Below are positions 7,056 to 14,514 of a stretch of 18,471 nucleotides of DNA, piece after piece. The DNA lies in assembly GCA_016199665.1 (NCBI GenBank), contig JACQGG010000231.1:1-18471 (forward strand). Reading direction: 5' to 3'. The notes beneath the pieces were generated by a model, which was given only the letters and a program-made list of their open reading frames with translations, had not been told where the DNA came from and ran no database searches. This stretch comes from Acidobacteriota bacterium (GTDB lineage Bacteria; Acidobacteriota; UBA6911; JACQSX01). Positions within the stretch are counted from its first letter, which is position 1. Every line of letters starts with the position of its first letter. The translations under genes were made by a program, and so were the position numbers.

Positions 7056-8671
7056 CACAGCCGCTCCTGCCCGATTGGCGTCTGATAGACCCACTCCAGT
7101 TCCGGTGGGTTCAGCGCCTCCTGGTCGAAAAAGGGATATTCCCGCCGTAAATCCGACAGCAGGCGCTCGCGTTCGAACTCTTCGCGCTGCATCCCAAAGC
7201 TGACGGCGACGGAAGCCACCAGATCCGCTTCGGCAACCGCGCTGCCCAAGGGAACGACGGCTCGTTCAAAACGCTGCGCGCGCCCCTCGAAATTGGTAAA
7301 GCTTCCATCCTTTTCTGCGTAGGTGGCTGAAGGAACAACCAGGCTGGCGATCTCTGCCGTCCCGTTTCGATTGCTCCCCACAAACACCAGGCGCTCCAGC
7401 CGGCCGAGAACCTGCTGAAATTCCGGCGCCAGTGCCAGATCTTGCAAGAAAACAATCAAGACACGCACCTTGCCGCGCTGGATTTCTCCCGCCATCCAGC
7501 CGCCGCTGTCCTCCGAGCGTCGATACAGCCCAAGCTCCAGACACCCCCGCGTGTTCGGATTCTTGTCGGCCTGAATCAGGAAGTCATCCTGGTAACCGGG
7601 ACGTTCCGATGGATTTCGGAAATCGAGGCAGTCAATTCCCACGTGCCGGGCAAATTTTCCGATCCCATACAAGTCTTCGTTGGACAGCTTCGGCGAGAGG
7701 AAAATCCCGAGAGACTGGCTGCCGTGCCGGTCGATACTGTCGCCAATCCAGTCAGACAGCGTCTGCACCGCCTGCTCCCGGCTGGCGACCACTGTTCTCT
7801 GCGCAGTACGGATTTCAAAATCCTGCAGCCGGCTGGGAGCGTCTATGAATTCGAAACCATAGCGCCCCTCATCGCACATCCACCACTTGTTGACCTCCGC
7901 ATTGAAGCGGGGCTTCAGCCTGAGGACTCTTTTTCCGCCCGACTGGTGGGGACGATTGACGTTATAATGAAGCTCGATGTTGCAGCCGCGCGAGCAACCG
8001 GGACATACCGAGGCGGCGCGGTTCAGATACCACACGCGACACTGAAAGCGAAACTCGCGTTCGGTGAGCGCCCCCACCGGACAGATGTCAATCACATTGC
8101 CGCTGTATTCGTTATCGAGTTGGCTGCCCTCGCGCAGCGCGATCTCCGACCGGTCTCCCCGGTTCACAATTCCAAGCTCATGGCTGCGGCTGACCTCTTC
8201 ACAAAAGCGCACGCAACGGGAACAGAGGATACACCGTTCGTTATCCAGCATCACGTGCCGGCCAATCGGGAACGCCTTGCGCCGCTTGATCTTGTTCTCC
8301 AGAAATCGGCTTTGATAGAGCCCGAACTCCATGTAGAAGTTCTGCAGGTCGCACTCGCCGGACTGGTCACAAACGGGGCAGTCCAGAGGATGGTTGGAAA
8401 GAAGAAACTCCAGAATGCTCTGCCGCGCCAGCTTGACCGGCTCGGTGGTGGTGTGCACGACCATGCCCTCAGCCGCCTGGCGGTAACAGGCGATATCAAG
8501 CTTGGGCGCCTTCTCAATTTCAACCAGGCACATGCGGCAGCTGCCTGCCACGCGCAGGCCGGGATGGTAGCAGTAGCGCGGGATGTAAATGCCAAGGGCT
8601 TCAGCCGCCTGCATGATGGTGGCGCCTTTGGACACCGTTACCTGCTGGCCGTCAATTGTCAGTGTCGGCAT
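7055..8671 (-). CDS. nuoG: NADH-quinone oxidoreductase subunit G, compact form
   Basis: NuoG holds several iron-sulphur clusters of the NADH module. The 538-residue product begins with a 2Fe-2S domain (C34, C45, C48, C62), then the His/Cys cluster H94, C98, C101, C107, then a ferredoxin motif C147, C150, C153 with C197. An additional CPGCSRGC motif (C223, C226, C230) with C266 corresponds to cluster N7 of some bacterial NuoG proteins. The remaining 270 residues are a reduced molybdopterin-oxidoreductase-like domain that still shows the ending EKDGSFTNFEGR. At 538 residues it is much shorter than E. coli NuoG (about 900). The frame is intact and the reading ends in TGATG with nuoH, so I read it as a naturally compact form. 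AAGGAG lies 13 bases before the ATG at 8671. Confidence 0.95.
   Translation of the reverse strand: MPTLTIDGQQVTVSKGATIMQAAEALGIYIPRYCYHPGLRVAGSCRMCLVEIEKAPKLDIACYRQAAEGMVVHTTTEPVKLARQSILEFLLSNHPLDCPVCDQSGECDLQNFYMEFGLYQSRFLENKIKRRKAFPIGRHVMLDNERCILCSRCVRFCEEVSRSHELGIVNRGDRSEIALREGSQLDNEYSGNVIDICPVGALTEREFRFQCRVWYLNRAASVCPGCSRGCNIELHYNVNRPHQSGGKRVLRLKPRFNAEVNKWWMCDEGRYGFEFIDAPSRLQDFEIRTAQRTVVASREQAVQTLSDWIGDSIDRHGSQSLGIFLSPKLSNEDLYGIGKFARHVGIDCLDFRNPSERPGYQDDFLIQADKNPNTRGCLELGLYRRSEDSGGWMAGEIQRGKVRVLIVFLQDLALAPEFQQVLGRLERLVFVGSNRNGTAEIASLVVPSATYAEKDGSFTNFEGRAQRFERAVVPLGSAVAEADLVASVAVSFGMQREEFERERLLSDLRREYPFFDQEALNPPELEWVYQTPIGQERL
7064..7068 (-). promoter_or_regulatory. ribosome binding site deciding the nuoH start
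   Basis: On the minus strand AGGAG lies 8 bases upstream of the ATG at 7055, inside the end of nuoG. This favours that start over the in-frame GTG at 7094. Confidence 0.6.
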
Positions 8672-8694
8672 GAATAACTTGTCGCTCCTTAAAG

Positions 8695-8847
8695 CTTTCA
8701 GCTGTCGGTTATCAGCGATCAGCGATCAGCTGTCAGCTATCAGCTATCGGCTGTCAGTCGTTGTCAGTTGTCAGTTGTCAGTTGTCAGTTGCAGCGGCAT
8801 CAAAGCTGACCGCCGACCGCTGACGGCTGATAGCTGACCGCCGACCG
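8695..8847. repeat. inverted heptamer arrays between nuoG and nuoF
   Basis: Nine in-phase words (8695-8757; CTGTCAG, CTATCAG, CGATCAG types) are followed by TCG and then four exact TTGTCAG copies (8761-8788). After a short spacer six in-phase words follow on the opposite sense (8806-8847; CTGACCG, CCGACCG, CTGACGG, CTGATAG). CTGAC is the complement of GTCAG, so the two halves can pair. The second half ends exactly at the nuoF stop codon, and position 8848 is the first base of the following CTA (TAG on the minus strand). Confidence 0.9.
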
Positions 8848-10116
8848 CTATTTCGACGCCAGACACCGCCCCTGCAAAACGTGACTTTCAAACTCGTCAC
8901 GAAACTTCGTAATAAAGCTAAACACCGGCATGGCGGCGGCATCGCCCAGTGCACAGATCGTGGTTCCCCTGATGTTGCCGGCCACGCGCAGCAGGTTTTC
9001 AAGGTCGTCGCGAACGCCCTGCCCGTCGAGGATACGGTTCAAAATGCGCGCCATCCAGCCCGTGCCTTCCCGGCACGGAGTGCATTGTCCACAGCTCTCG
9101 TGGTGATAAAACTTGGCCAGCACGGCCAGCGCCTTAACCAGACAGGTGCTTTCATCCATCACGATGATCCCCGCCGAACCCAGCAGGGAACCAATCGCGG
9201 CCAGTGAATCGAAATCCATGCGTACATCGATCTCATCGGCCCGCAGCACCGGTGTTGACGAGCCGCCGGGAATTACGGCCTTCAATTTCCTCCCCTGGCG
9301 TATGCCTCCCGCGTGCGTATAAATAATTTCCCGCAGCGGAGTGCCCAGCGGCAGCTCGTACACGCCCGGATTTTTCACATGGCCGCTGACTGAATAAAGA
9401 CGCAATCCCCCGTTCTGCGGAGTCCCCAGTCCGGCAAACCACGACCCGCCGTAGCGGATAATCGCGGGAATATAGGAGAGGGTCTCCGTGTTGTTGATGA
9501 TGGTGGGGCAGCCAAACAGCCCGGAAACGGCCGGAAACGGAGGTCGCAAGCGCGGCCACCCTTTCTTTCCCTCCAGCGACTCCAACAGCGCAGACTCTTC
9601 TCCGCAGATGTAAGCGCCGGCGCCCAGGTGAATCAGCACATCCAGATCAAATCCGGTTCCCCATATGTTCTTGCCGAAGAATCCGGCCTGACAGGCTTCG
9701 TCCAGCGCCGCCTGCAGCATTCGCGCGTAATGAAGATACTCGCCGCGAGTGTATATGAAACATTGAGACGCGCCGATGGCATAAGCCGCGATGATAATCC
9801 CTTCCAGCAGCGAGTGAGGAGTCCACTCCAGGATGTGGCGATCCTTGAACGTCCCCGGCTCGCTTTCGTCGCAGTTGACCACCAGGTATCTCGGATTGGG
9901 AGAGTCTTTAGGGATGAAGCTCCACTTTCTCCCGGCGGGAAATCCGGCGCCTCCCAGGCCGCGAAGGTTGGACCGGATAACCTGGTCGGCCACCTGCTGC
10001 GGCGTCATCTGCGTCAGCGCATTGCGCGCCGCCTCGTAGCCGCCGTCGTTCAAATAGAACGACAGTTTGCGGGCCTCCGCATTGAAGAAATGCCGGGAAA
10101 GGATCTTTTCCATCAT
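8848..10116 (-). CDS. nuoF: NADH-quinone oxidoreductase subunit F
   Basis: NuoF binds NADH and FMN and starts the electron chain of complex I. In the 422-residue product, RGLGGAGFPAGRKW (52-65) forms the NADH/FMN glycine-rich site, NCDESEPGTFKDR (81-93) contacts FMN, and GAGAYICGEESALLES (165-180) is the second conserved nucleotide loop. Cluster N3 is bound by ESCGQCTPCREG (C342, C345, C348) and C388. Length and motif order are standard. Two ATG codons stand in tandem at 10116 and 10113. The first overlaps the nuoE stop as ATGA and the second as TGATG, so either start is coupled to nuoE. The TAG stop lies at the edge of the heptamer array in the nuoF-nuoG gap. Confidence 0.97.
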   Translation of the reverse strand: MMEKILSRHFFNAEARKLSFYLNDGGYEAARNALTQMTPQQVADQVIRSNLRGLGGAGFPAGRKWSFIPKDSPNPRYLVVNCDESEPGTFKDRHILEWTPHSLLEGIIIAAYAIGASQCFIYTRGEYLHYARMLQAALDEACQAGFFGKNIWGTGFDLDVLIHLGAGAYICGEESALLESLEGKKGWPRLRPPFPAVSGLFGCPTIINNTETLSYIPAIIRYGGSWFAGLGTPQNGGLRLYSVSGHVKNPGVYELPLGTPLREIIYTHAGGIRQGRKLKAVIPGGSSTPVLRADEIDVRMDFDSLAAIGSLLGSAGIIVMDESTCLVKALAVLAKFYHHESCGQCTPCREGTGWMARILNRILDGQGVRDDLENLLRVAGNIRGTTICALGDAAAMPVFSFITKFRDEFESHVLQGRCLASK

Positions 10117-10589
10117 TTCAGCTTATCCAGCAATTCGTTTACCTTCTCGGCTGACATGTTGGCGTAGTAGTCGTCATTGACCTGGAGTGACGGCGATAGA
10201 TCACACGCTCCCAGGCATTCCACCGTGGTCAGGGTGAAGCGATTGTCGCGAGTGGTTTCCCCCGGGTGAACCCCCAGTTTCCGGCAGGCCGCCGCCACCG
10301 ATTCCTCCGCCCCAAGCAGGGTGCAGGAGAGATTGGTACAGAATTGCAGGTGATACTTCCCCGCCGGCTTATCCAGAAGAAGACTGTAGAAGCTAACGGT
10401 CTCTCTCACATCAATTGCGGGAATTCCCACCAGTTCCGCCACGGCAGTTTCCGTGTCCCGGGAGATGTATCCGGATTCGCGCTGGCAGGCGTGGAGAATC
10501 GGCAGTAGTGCCGCCCGCGGCTGCGGGTACCGGGCCAGGATTTCCGAAATCTCCGACAAGAGCCTGTCGGAGAACGATTGCAAGCTCAC
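10113..10589 (-). CDS. nuoE: NADH-quinone oxidoreductase subunit E
   Basis: NuoE is the thioredoxin-fold 2Fe-2S subunit (cluster N1a) next to NuoF. The 158-residue protein has the helical N-terminal part (about 1-75, with ALLPILHACQRESGYIS) and the four cluster cysteines C84 and C89 (CTNLSC) and C125 and C129 (CLGAC). Length is typical. Translation probably starts at the GTG at 10589, which overlaps the nuoD stop (GTGA); the end overlaps nuoF. The D-E-F genes are thus tightly coupled. Confidence 0.95.
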   Translation of the reverse strand: MSLQSFSDRLLSEISEILARYPQPRAALLPILHACQRESGYISRDTETAVAELVGIPAIDVRETVSFYSLLLDKPAGKYHLQFCTNLSCTLLGAEESVAAACRKLGVHPGETTRDNRFTLTTVECLGACDLSPSLQVNDDYYANMSAEKVNELLDKLK

Positions 10590-11938
10590 CGATCCAGTTC
10601 CCCTCCAATCATGTTAACCGAGCCAAAAGTGGGAACGATGTCGGCCACGGTATAGCCGATCAGCAAATGCGGCAGCGCGGCCATCGTGGGAAAACAGGGA
10701 GGGCGGCAGCGAACGCGATAAGGCCGGTCCGTGCCGTCGCTGACGACAAAAAAGCCGAGTTCCCCGTTGGCTCCTTCAACCGCAGCATAGGCTTCTCCCC
10801 GGGGCGGCCGCAGGCCATGGCCGGTCATCACCATCTTGAAATGGTTCATCAGGGCTTCAATGTTGCTGTACGTCTCGTCCTTGGGAGGAAGGATCACTTT
10901 CCTGTTCTGGATGTTCACCAGATTCCCGAAGGCCCGCTCCGAACCGCTCAGAGTCGGTTCAGCCGCTACTTGCCTTCTCACCAGACCTTCGGTGACTCCA
11001 AATTTTGACAGATCACGCATTTCGGCCGCCGGGATCGGCCTCTCCTCGAAGTCTGCGTTGATTTCTCCCTGAGGCATCCGATCAAACGCCTGCTCGATGA
11101 TGCGCATGCTTTGTTCCATTTCGCGCATGCGACACAGATAACGGTCATAATTGTCGCCACGCTCTCCCAGCGGCACGTCAAAGTCTAGCCGGTCGTAAAC
11201 CAGATAAGGCGTGACTTTGCGAACGTCATACTCCACCCCGCAGGAGCGCAGGAACGGCCCGGTGATGCCGTACTGAATCGCAAGTTCCCGGGTGCAGACT
11301 CCAACGTCGCGCATGCGATCGTAAAAAATGCGGTTCTTGGTGAGCAACCGGTCTACTTCGTCAAGCACAAGTCGGGTTTTCTTCAAGACGGCTCTAGTTT
11401 TCTCTTCAAATCCCTGCGGAAAGTCCGCCTTGACCCCTCCGATTCGGACAAAGCTGACCGTCACGCGCGCCCCGGTGACATCTTCAATCAGTTCATAAAC
11501 GTATTCGCGAGCCTTGATGAGATAGAGAAAAACGCTGAAGGCGCCCAGTTCCATGGCGCTTGCGCCAATGCAGGTGAGATGGTCCGTGATCCTGGACAAT
11601 TCGCTCAAGATCACACGGATGTACTTGCAGCGCTCGGTCAGTTCGATCCCCATCAGTTTCTCAACTGCCTGCGCATAACCGAAGTTGCAGATCAAGGGCG
11701 ATACGTAGTTGAGCCGGTCGGTGTAAGGAATGGAGTGCATGTAATTGCCCTGCTCGCAGCTTTTTTCGAAGGCGCGATGCAGGTAACCGATCTCGACTTT
11801 GGCATCCACGACTGTCTCGCCATCCAATTCAACGTCGATCTTGATCGTCCCGTGCATTGCCGGATGCGACGGGCCGAACGACAACAGCATCCGGTTGGTG
11901 GCAACAGGGGTTGAGGTCTCAAGCAATTCGTCGTTCAT
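10586..11938 (-). CDS. nuoD: NADH-quinone oxidoreductase subunit D
   Basis: NuoD is the 49-kDa-type subunit lining the quinone reduction pocket. The 450-residue product is slightly longer than common NuoD (about 390-420). It shows SFGPSHPAMHGT, whose histidines belong to the quinone-site loop, then GYLHRAFEKSCE, TDRLNYVSP and the ending ADIVPTFGSVNMIGGELDR. The first Cys-pair ligands of hydrogenase relatives are absent, as expected for complex I. The ATG at 11938 follows a gap containing paired heptamer arrays; no clear Shine-Dalgarno is seen. It is downstream of nuoC and overlaps nuoE by four bases. Confidence 0.96.
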   Translation of the reverse strand: MNDELLETSTPVATNRMLLSFGPSHPAMHGTIKIDVELDGETVVDAKVEIGYLHRAFEKSCEQGNYMHSIPYTDRLNYVSPLICNFGYAQAVEKLMGIELTERCKYIRVILSELSRITDHLTCIGASAMELGAFSVFLYLIKAREYVYELIEDVTGARVTVSFVRIGGVKADFPQGFEEKTRAVLKKTRLVLDEVDRLLTKNRIFYDRMRDVGVCTRELAIQYGITGPFLRSCGVEYDVRKVTPYLVYDRLDFDVPLGERGDNYDRYLCRMREMEQSMRIIEQAFDRMPQGEINADFEERPIPAAEMRDLSKFGVTEGLVRRQVAAEPTLSGSERAFGNLVNIQNRKVILPPKDETYSNIEALMNHFKMVMTGHGLRPPRGEAYAAVEGANGELGFFVVSDGTDRPYRVRCRPPCFPTMAALPHLLIGYTVADIVPTFGSVNMIGGELDR

Positions 11939-11959
11939 AGTTTCGGGCGGCGCGCTGTA

Positions 11960-12091
11960 CTGACCACTAACAGACTGACAACTGACCGACTGACAACTGA
12001 CAGCTGATAGCTGACTCGGCCATCAGCCTTTCGCGTATTCACTCGCGGTTGTCAGTTGTCAGTTGTCAGTTGCCAGTTGTCAGTCTGTCAG
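11960..12091. repeat. inverted heptamer arrays between nuoD and nuoC
   Basis: The left array (11960-12016) has eight words of CTGACCA, ACTGACA and GCTGATA type with a single-base slip at 11988. The right array (12049-12091) has four TTGTCAG copies, one TTGCCAG and a final TCTGTCAG. The left words are the reverse complement of the right ones (ACTGACA against TGTCAGT). The two arrays can therefore pair around a loop of about 32 bases in DNA or in the nuo transcript. Confidence 0.9.
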
Positions 12092-12099
12092 TCGTCCCC

Positions 12100-12576
12100 T
12101 CAGTTCCTCGGCCCGACCCGGGGCTGGCGCCGGTTGACCGGGTAGTCCTTGCGCAAGGGGTGACCTTCAAATCCGTCATACATTAAAATCCGCCGCAAAT
12201 CCGGATGGCCCGCAAAACGGATCCCGAACATGTCCCAGACTTCACGCTCAAACCAGTCGGCACCTTTCCAGAGCGGAACCAGGGAAGGCACTTCGGGATC
12301 ACTGCCGTCCACCGGCGCTTTCAGACGCACCCGGTGCCGCAGGGGCAGGGAGAAAAAGTGATAGACCACCTCAAAGCGAGGCCGGCGCTGCGGGTAGTCC
12401 ACCGCCGTGACATCAATCAGAAAGTTGTACCGGAGATCCGGATCGTCGCGCAGCGCTTGACTGACTTCGACGATCCGGTCCTTGTGGACTACGGCAAAGT
12501 CGTCGCCAAAAGCGCTCCCCAGATCAAACAGCGCTCCACCAAAATTTTCTTTAAGCTTCCGCAGTGTGACGCTCAT
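12100..12576 (-). CDS. nuoC: NADH-quinone oxidoreductase subunit C
   Basis: NuoC is the 30-kDa-type subunit that supports NuoD in the connecting module. The 158-residue product shows the family block FEREVWDMFGIRFAGHPDLR and then GHPLRKDYPV, which are diagnostic. The frame opens upstream to a TTG at 12606, but those ten codons are heptamer repeat. The ATG at 12576 gives a normal N-terminus (MSVTLRKLKENFGG), although no good Shine-Dalgarno precedes it. The stop codon lies in AACTGA, a word resembling the repeat unit, a few bases from the array in the nuoC-nuoD gap. Confidence 0.94.
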   Translation of the reverse strand: MSVTLRKLKENFGGALFDLGSAFGDDFAVVHKDRIVEVSQALRDDPDLRYNFLIDVTAVDYPQRRPRFEVVYHFFSLPLRHRVRLKAPVDGSDPEVPSLVPLWKGADWFEREVWDMFGIRFAGHPDLRRILMYDGFEGHPLRKDYPVNRRQPRVGPRN

Positions 12577-12591
12577 TAACAAAGGTGGACA

Positions 12592-12767
12592 ACTAACAGC
12601 TGACAACTGACAGCCGACAGCTAACGCCCCTGGCGGTTGGCCTCCTGACCGGCCTGAACCGCTGACTTACCTGACGGGGTAGACCGGATTGGGCTGTCAG
12701 CCGTCAGCTTTCAGCCATCAGTCGCTCAGTCGTTGTCACTTGTCAGTTGTCAGTTGTCAGTTGTCAG
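12592..12767. repeat. inverted heptamer arrays between nuoC and nuoB
   Basis: The left part (12592-12626) has five in-phase words such as GCTGACA, ACTGACA and GCCGACA. The right part has CTGTCAG, CCGTCAG, CTTTCAG and CCATCAG (12694-12721), two irregular words, one TTGTCAC (12733-12739), and four exact TTGTCAG copies (12740-12767). The two parts are inverted relative to each other, with about 67 bases of degenerate sequence between. The end of the right part lies inside the nuoB frame. Confidence 0.88.
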
Positions 12768-13254
12768 CTGCCCAGTTCCCGGACCCCTGGCCCCCACCCC
12801 CCATCTGGATTTTTTCCTGCAGCTTCATCAGCCCGTCAAGCACTGTTTCCGGGCGGGGGGGGCAACCCGGAATGTAAACGTCAACGGGAATGATCGTATC
12901 AATTCCCATCACGGTCGCATAATTGTCGTAGAAGCCACCGGTGCAGGTACAGACGCCAAAAGCGACCACCCACTTAGGCTCACACATCTGGTCGTAAATC
13001 ATTTTCAGCGTGGGCGCCAGCTTGTGACTGATCGTGCCCACGACAAACAGAACGTCGGCCTGGCGCGGCGAGAACCGCGGCATGCCGGCGCCGAAGCGAT
13101 CCACATCGTAGTGAGAGCAGGCCGTGGCCATGTATTCCATGCCACAGCACGCAGTCACAAAAGGGTACTGAAAAATGGAGTACTTGCGCGCCCAGCCAAT
13201 CATTCTGTCCAGGCGACTGGCAAAAAATCCCCCGGCAGGCGTGTTCAGCGCCAT
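12757..13254 (-). CDS. nuoB: NADH-quinone oxidoreductase subunit B (operon copy)
   Basis: NuoB carries cluster N2, the last iron-sulphur centre before quinone. The 165-residue protein keeps the four N2 ligands: the tandem C36-C37 (TACCGMEYM), C102 and C131 (YIPGCPPRPE). The ATG at 13254 lies inside the end of nuoA with a 10-base overlap. The C-terminus is odd: after the last conserved helix it runs through glycines (MGGGGQGSG). Its final codons plus the TGA stop are read from the heptamer array in the nuoB-nuoC gap, so the natural end seems to have been replaced by repeat sequence. It differs clearly from the second NuoB at 14981-15493 (FVTACCGMEYM against FGLACCAIEMM), so the two are not a recent duplication. 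Confidence 0.95.
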   Translation of the reverse strand: MALNTPAGGFFASRLDRMIGWARKYSIFQYPFVTACCGMEYMATACSHYDVDRFGAGMPRFSPRQADVLFVVGTISHKLAPTLKMIYDQMCEPKWVVAFGVCTCTGGFYDNYATVMGIDTIIPVDVYIPGCPPRPETVLDGLMKLQEKIQMGGGGQGSGNWAADN

Positions 13255-13604
13255 TCCAGAGCACCTTCCTTCCAGGCGTAGACCAGCCCCACCAGCACAA
13301 AGGCAAGGAACACCGCCATACTGATAAATCCCTGAAGCCCGAGGCTGTGAAACACCACCGCCCAGGGGAACAAAAAGATCAACTCAACGTCAAACAGGAT
13401 GAAGAGCAGCGCCACCAGGAAAAACTTCACCGAGAATTTTCCACGGATCACCGGATGGGGGAGATTGCCGCACTCAAACGGCAACTGCTTGACCGGGTTG
13501 GGCCGCTGCGGCCCGATAAGAAAAGCCAGCAGCAGAAGCGTCCCCGCAAGCCCGGCGGCCGCCAGCACATAGAGCAACAAACCGATCGTTTCTGTCGTTA
13601 TCAC
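13245..13604 (-). CDS. nuoA: NADH-quinone oxidoreductase subunit A
   Basis: NuoA is a small membrane subunit at the junction of the two arms of complex I. The 119-residue product has three hydrophobic segments (about 8-30, 60-82, 88-110), the conserved loop FECGN, and FDVELIFLFPWAV, diagnostic for the family. A GTG at 13604 is the only start that keeps the first membrane helix whole. No strong Shine-Dalgarno is visible. It overlaps nuoB by 10 bases and lies 125 bases after the cold-shock-like gene, so nuoA-I may share the upstream promoter or have one in that gap. Confidence 0.93.
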   Translation of the reverse strand: MITTETIGLLLYVLAAAGLAGTLLLLAFLIGPQRPNPVKQLPFECGNLPHPVIRGKFSVKFFLVALLFILFDVELIFLFPWAVVFHSLGLQGFISMAVFLAFVLVGLVYAWKEGALEWR

Positions 13605-13729
13605 CTAGATTGCACGGAGCTGTTGCCGCAGTTGCAGTCTTTGCGAAGACTCCACGACCTCTCACCGCGAAGACGCGAAGCTTAGATCCCTTGCTTTCTG
13701 CCTCGCCAGCGGACATGGGAGAAGGCACA

Positions 13730-14011
13730 CTAATACACCTTCAACTTGGTCACCCGCATCTTTCTACCCACCAGAGTAACGTCATAGCCTACTTCCAGAC
13801 CCACCCGCAGGGCGCTTTCTGGTCCCGACAGATCTAGTTCCGGGAGAAAGAAGAAGATGTGGCGGCCGTTCTTCGCCTTGAGGAATCCGTAGTGTTTGTC
13901 GCTGAAGTACTTGACAATCCGACCTCGCGGCAAGCTCAACTGCAGAGAAGTCAATTCTCCCGGAAGGCTCCATTTCAAGCGATGCTTTCTTTCGACAAAC
14001 TCTATGTGCAT
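13730..14011 (-). CDS. small cold-shock-domain-like (OB-fold) protein
   Basis: The 93-residue protein has about 28 N-terminal residues of no clear family, then a segment resembling a cold-shock domain. GRIVKYFSDKHYGFLKAKNG (about 30-49) corresponds to the first strands with an RNP1-like YGFL, and RHIFFFLPELD (50-60) to the RNP2-like strand. LRVGLEVGYDVTLV and MRVTKLKVY fit the last strands. Such domains bind single-stranded RNA or DNA. It is less typical than CspA, so the fold call is by pattern. It begins 2 bases after the peptide deformylase stop, so it is almost certainly co-translated with it, and the nuoA-I block follows. A role in handling the hairpin-rich nuo transcript is conceivable but unsupported. 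Confidence 0.7.
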   Translation of the reverse strand: MHIEFVERKHRLKWSLPGELTSLQLSLPRGRIVKYFSDKHYGFLKAKNGRHIFFFLPELDLSGPESALRVGLEVGYDVTLVGRKMRVTKLKVY

Positions 14012-14013
14012 CG

Positions 14014-14514
14014 CTATCGGACTGCCAGACGGGAGGGCCGTTCCCTCGCCATGTTAAGAGTCACCCCTTCCGGGAGATAGTCGACAATCAGAACCCCGTT
14101 GAGGTGATCGATCTCATGCTGCAGCACAGCGGCCTTCAAGCCGGCTGCCTCTATTTCAAAGAAACCGCCCGTCGCGTCCTGAGCCTTCACGATCACCGTC
14201 TCCGCCCGCGGCACTGAAACCCGAACATCCGGGATGCTGAGGCAGCCTTCTTCCGACAGGCGTGAGCCTTCGGAGCGCAACACCTCCGGGTTTACCATCA
14301 CCAGAGGCTGATCGCGCTCTTCAGTGACATCAAACACCAGAATCCGCTCCGAAAGATTTACCTGCGGGCCAGCCAGCCCTACTCCCTTGTTGCGATACAT
14401 CGTGGCAATCATGCGCCGCGCTACTGAGCTCAGCCTCTGGTCAAAGCGCGTGACCGGCAACGCCTTCCTGCGCAGCATCGGATGGGGATACTGGATGATT
14501 TCAAACGTCCTCAT
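14014..14514 (-). CDS. def: peptide deformylase
   Basis: The enzyme removes the formyl group from the N-terminal methionine of new proteins. The 166-residue product has all three active-site motifs: GVGLAGPQV (44-52; a Gly replaces the usual second Ala of GLAAPQ), EEGCLSIP with the metal ligand C91, and QHEIDHLNG with H133, E134 and H137. The frame opens further upstream to 14583 inside nuoI, but the ATG at 14514 gives the normal MRTFEIIQYPHPMLR start and overlaps the stop of the upstream nuoI copy as ATGA. That overlap means deformylase translation is coupled to a respiratory subunit, an unusual place for def, which is more often beside fmt. Confidence 0.96.
   Translation of the reverse strand: MRTFEIIQYPHPMLRRKALPVTRFDQRLSSVARRMIATMYRNKGVGLAGPQVNLSERILVFDVTEERDQPLVMVNPEVLRSEGSRLSEEGCLSIPDVRVSVPRAETVIVKAQDATGGFFEIEAAGLKAAVLQHEIDHLNGVLIVDYLPEGVTLNMARERPSRLAVR

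Noticed and set aside
7962..7967. TATAAT hexamer inside nuoG
   Set aside because: It lies within coding sequence and has no associated -35 element or gene start on the plus strand.
7442..8677. 411-codon open frame on the plus strand
   Set aside because: It lies antisense to nuoG, whose cysteine motifs fix the coding strand. It is a by-product of GC-rich codon usage.
13605..13729. CGCGAAGA-type duplication in the gap before nuoA as another heptamer array
   Set aside because: Only two adjacent copies are seen, with an 8-base step, so it is too short to class with the 7-base arrays.
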